A stretch of 6,241 nt of DNA from Prevotellaceae bacterium UBA1710 (GTDB lineage Bacteria; Bacteroidota; Bacteroidia; Bacteroidales; Bacteroidaceae), in contig DCJC01000015.1 in the NCBI GenBank assembly GCA_002317355.1, positions 1 to 6,241 of the forward strand. Reading direction: 5' to 3'. Shown here one piece after another: positions 4,725 to 6,241 of the stretch. A program made the translations under genes and the position numbers. The notes beneath the pieces are model-generated. The model was not told where the DNA came from and ran no database searches. It saw only the letters and a list, made by a program, of their open reading frames with translations. How positions within the stretch are numbered: the stretch's first letter is position 1; each line of letters starts with the position of its first letter.

Positions 4725-5240
4725 TCAATTACAAACCGTCAACGGATTCCCGCAGATATACTCTTCAGGCACCCATGCCACAACACCATTGACGAGCTTC
4801 AATCTTATCCAGCCACCCCTCATATCAAGAATCTCCTGAGGGCGGTTCTCCTCGTCAGTAGTGATGACAGTCCTCTTCGACTTACGCGAAGCCTCCTCGT
4901 AAAGATCAATCTCCACGCCGCCATCACCAATGAAATCACAAGCAAGGCATGAGATATGCACCCAGAAGCGACCACCCGTCTTCGACACCTTACGATACTC
5001 ACCTGCATCATCGACATAGTCATTCCTCATTCTGCACCACTTCCCTTGAATCATATCAATGCGAACCTGAGATAGATTATTCAGTCTTGCCACGACATCC
5101 CCATTCGGCGCCCTGCGCACGTTCACCGTAGAATCCTTCCTGTCACAGGTATATACACCCATAGACACCTTCACCCTACCCTGAGCCATCATGCCCACGG
5201 ACGACAACAACAGGAAAATGAATAACAAAACCTTTCTCAT
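4725..5240 (-). CDS. secreted protein with two bacterial SH3-like domains
   Basis: 171 aa from the ATG at 5238-5240. The start begins a clear signal peptide (MRK, hydrophobic 4-18, likely cut after MMAQ at 17-20) and overlaps the upstream DUF554 stop as ATGA. A longer frame from 5312 would put 24 polar residues ahead of the signal, so I reject it. The first SH3b-like domain is about residues 25-95 (STVNVRRAPNGDVVARL, then GKWCRMRNDY and FWVHISCL). The second is about 108-171 (DLYEEASRKSK, GGWIRLKLVNGVVAWVPEEY, ending CGNPLTVCN). Both show the NVR-x-P and W-final-strand pattern of envelope SH3 domains, which usually bind peptidoglycan or protein partners. The protein is probably periplasmic; its ligand is unknown. 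Confidence 0.9.
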   Translation of the reverse strand: MRKVLLFIFLLLSSVGMMAQGRVKVSMGVYTCDRKDSTVNVRRAPNGDVVARLNNLSQVRIDMIQGKWCRMRNDYVDDAGEYRKVSKTGGRFWVHISCLACDFIGDGGVEIDLYEEASRKSKRTVITTDEENRPQEILDMRGGWIRLKLVNGVVAWVPEEYICGNPLTVCN

Positions 5241-5959
5241 GACAAAATCCCCTTGACAAGATAGAACACCACCGGCACCAACAGACTTGGCAGCAGATTC
5301 ACCGTCTTGCAATCCTTGATACCGAGAATACTGATACCAGAACTCAAGATAAGCACACCACCGACAATGCTCAGTTCATTCCTCATCGGTTCAGGCATAC
5401 CATCACCACAGAAATAACCGATGGCATAGAACGAACCCTGCCAGCAGAACAGTATGGGAGCAGCCCACAGCATAATTCTGCCAAACGTAGCAGCAAGCAC
5501 AGCAGACGAGACACCATCAAGAGTAGCATTAGTATAAAGAAAAGTATTGGCAGGCTCACCGATAGCCCAACCCTGAGAAGGCGAGAGAGCAGAAAGCACA
5601 GGGCCCACGATGCTGAATGTACCAATACAGAAAAGCAGCACACCAGTCATCAAGCCCTGCAAGCCATTCGTCTCCTTACCATTCCTCTCATTAAGACGGG
5701 CATTAGCACGATCAATCCTACCCTGCAGATCCAGGCGCGTACCAATCACGCTACCGATAGCCAGCGATGCAATAAACATAACCGGATATTCACTCTTCGC
5801 CATATTAGGCAAGGCAGCATTAATGCCCAGAACGAGGCAGCACAGCCCCAAGGCATCAAACAACACCTTCTTGTATTTCTCCTTGATTCCTGTACCCAGA
5901 ATCGATCCAACCATACCACCAATCAGAATGGTACAAGTATTTACAATAGTTCCTAACAT
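5237..5959 (-). CDS. DUF554 family integral membrane protein
   Basis: 240 aa, close to E. coli YqgA (about 235 aa). It begins with the DUF554 hallmark MLGTIVNTCTILIGGMVGS (1-19). Further family features are the amphipathic GIKEKYKK (24-31), GLCCLVLGINAAL (38-50), the SLAIGSVIGTRLDL block (65-78), a charged loop (79-97), GVLLFCIGTFSIVGP (106-120) and a Gly-rich C-terminal half with several hydrophobic segments. Roughly six or seven membrane helices are expected. It is an inner-membrane protein; the family is predicted to be transporter-like, but no substrate is established. First gene of the operon, with a good promoter at 5997-6028 and a short leader of about 30 nt. The stop overlaps the SH3 gene start by 4 bp. 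Confidence 0.93.
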   Translation of the reverse strand: MLGTIVNTCTILIGGMVGSILGTGIKEKYKKVLFDALGLCCLVLGINAALPNMAKSEYPVMFIASLAIGSVIGTRLDLQGRIDRANARLNERNGKETNGLQGLMTGVLLFCIGTFSIVGPVLSALSPSQGWAIGEPANTFLYTNATLDGVSSAVLAATFGRIMLWAAPILFCWQGSFYAIGYFCGDGMPEPMRNELSIVGGVLILSSGISILGIKDCKTVNLLPSLLVPVVFYLVKGILS

Positions 5960-5996
5960 CCTGTAACGATAAATAATTGAGGATTAAATGCGATTA

Positions 5997-6028
5997 CAAA
6001 AGTAATCAAAAATCTGCATTCCGCAAAA
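5997..6028 (-). promoter_or_regulatory. Bacteroidetes-type promoter of the DUF554-prmC operon
   Basis: The -7 box TACTTTTG (plus 5997-6004) fits TAnnTTTG, and the -33 box TTTTG (plus 6024-6028) lies 19 bp upstream: a near-consensus match. Transcription would start around 5990, giving a leader of about 30 nt. A perfect dyad, GATTAC-AAAA-GTAATC (5992-6007), overlaps the -7 box and could be an operator. Confidence 0.8.
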
Positions 6029-6079
6029 TAAGTGATGGTGAAAAAATAACTTCGGACGATTTTGTTCAGATTGTTGAGA

Positions 6080-6087
6080 TATTTTTG
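6080..6087 (+). promoter_or_regulatory. possible -7 box reading rightwards
   Basis: TATTTTTG fits TAnnTTTG on the plus strand, 14 bp ahead of the twin-hairpin region. The nearest TTTG upstream (6061-6064) is only 15 bp away, shorter than the usual 19-21, so the promoter call is weak. If real, it would transcribe the hairpins as the 5' leader of a gene right of the window. Confidence 0.3.
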
Positions 6088-6101
6088 CGTTGAAACGTAG
6101 T

Positions 6102-6208
6102 CGAAGGTTGATAACCTTCGAGTATGTGTAAGTGTAGCGGGCTACATGACTGAGGAACAACACAAAAATAGCCAGCAAAGTCCGATGTTGATAATATCGG
6201 AGTATGTG
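6102..6208 (+). ncRNA. tandem covarying hairpins with AGTATGTG tails, candidate RNA leader
   Basis: Two hairpins 80 bp apart: 6102-6120 (CGAAGGTT-GAT-AACCTTCG) and 6182-6200 (CCGATGTT-GAT-AATATCGG). Each has an 8-bp stem and GAT loop and is followed at once by AGTATGTG. Three stem pairs differ by double compensatory changes (6103/6119, 6104/6118, 6106/6116 against 6183/6199, 6184/6198, 6186/6196), and a fourth becomes G-U (6187/6195). That wobble works only in plus-strand RNA. A third hairpin lies between (6133-6146, TGTAG-CGGG-CTACA). Stops occur in all plus frames across the first half, so it is not coding. It does not match a family I know. Confidence 0.5.
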
Positions 6209-6241
6209 CAGAATAAAAGCGGCTCAAAGAAAAACAAAAAA

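Noticed and set aside
5241..5312. 24-residue N-terminal extension of the SH3 protein
   Set aside because: It would put polar residues before a clear signal peptide, whereas the ATG at 5238-5240 overlaps the DUF554 stop in the usual coupled arrangement.
5984..6178. 64-codon minus-strand frame ahead of the DUF554 gene
   Set aside because: It covers the operon promoter and the hairpins and has no family resemblance.
6102..6200. Site-specific recombination sites
   Set aside because: The arms differ between copies while the centre is conserved, the reverse of tyrosine-recombinase sites; no integrase is in the window.
6204..6241. Start of a plus-strand gene (twelve codons open to the edge)
   Set aside because: Too short to judge; the equivalent ATG in the first hairpin copy meets a stop after nine codons, and the A-rich end of the window looks more like a leader just before a start codon.

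Overview
This window comes from a member of the order Bacteroidales, most likely a Prevotella/Segatella-type organism. Both promoters I can support use the Bacteroidetes sigma-factor layout (TTTG-like -33 box, about 19-20 bp, TAnnTTTG -7 box). Start codons lack strong Shine-Dalgarno sequences, the thiamine genes run in the thiS-thiE-thiG order usual for Bacteroides, and the gaps hold degenerate 7-bp tandem repeats and GAAC-rich repeats of the kind common in this group. The genus is inference. All seven genes I can support lie on the minus strand, in two transcription units.

Unit 1 (about 2011 down to 119) is thiamine synthesis. It starts with a promoter at 1980-2011, backed by phased A-tracts. 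A TPP riboswitch (about 1889-1966) follows, then a clear intrinsic terminator (1823-1870) as expression platform, then thiS (sulfur carrier), thiE (thiamine phosphate synthase) and thiG (thiazole synthase). ThiS carries sulfur to ThiG, which builds the thiazole; ThiE joins it to the pyrimidine. thiC, thiH and thiF, often next in such clusters, are not in the window. Directly after the thiG stop is a nested three-stem structure (119-178), then an intergenic stretch with a heptamer repeat array.

The gap from about 2040 to 2830 has no convincing gene but is full of structure. It holds a GAAC-rich inverted repeat (2082-2175) and a roughly 490-bp element (2211-2697). That element has imperfect inverted terminal arms with a perfect 14-bp core, a 10-bp direct repeat at its two ends, and three large internal stems. 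It looks like a non-autonomous mobile element or a large structured RNA. After it come an AAAGATTG/ATTATTGTCAGTT motif also found downstream of thiG, and five copies of a 7-bp repeat, the last of which supplies the prmC stop codon.

Unit 2 (6028 down to 2831) is a tight four-gene operon: a DUF554 membrane protein, a secreted two-SH3-domain protein (4-bp overlap), a lipoprotein of unknown function (20-bp gap) and prmC, the release-factor glutamine methyltransferase (2-bp gap). The lipoprotein gene is visibly richer in AT than its neighbours. A 6-bp dyad overlaps the -7 box of this operon's promoter.

The right edge (6080-6241) points the other way. It carries two tandem hairpins 80 bp apart with the same GAT loop and the same AGTATGTG tail. 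Their stems differ by three compensatory base-pair swaps and one wobble, which is good internal evidence for a selected RNA structure, possibly the leader of a gene beyond the window. This is the best candidate here for something undescribed.
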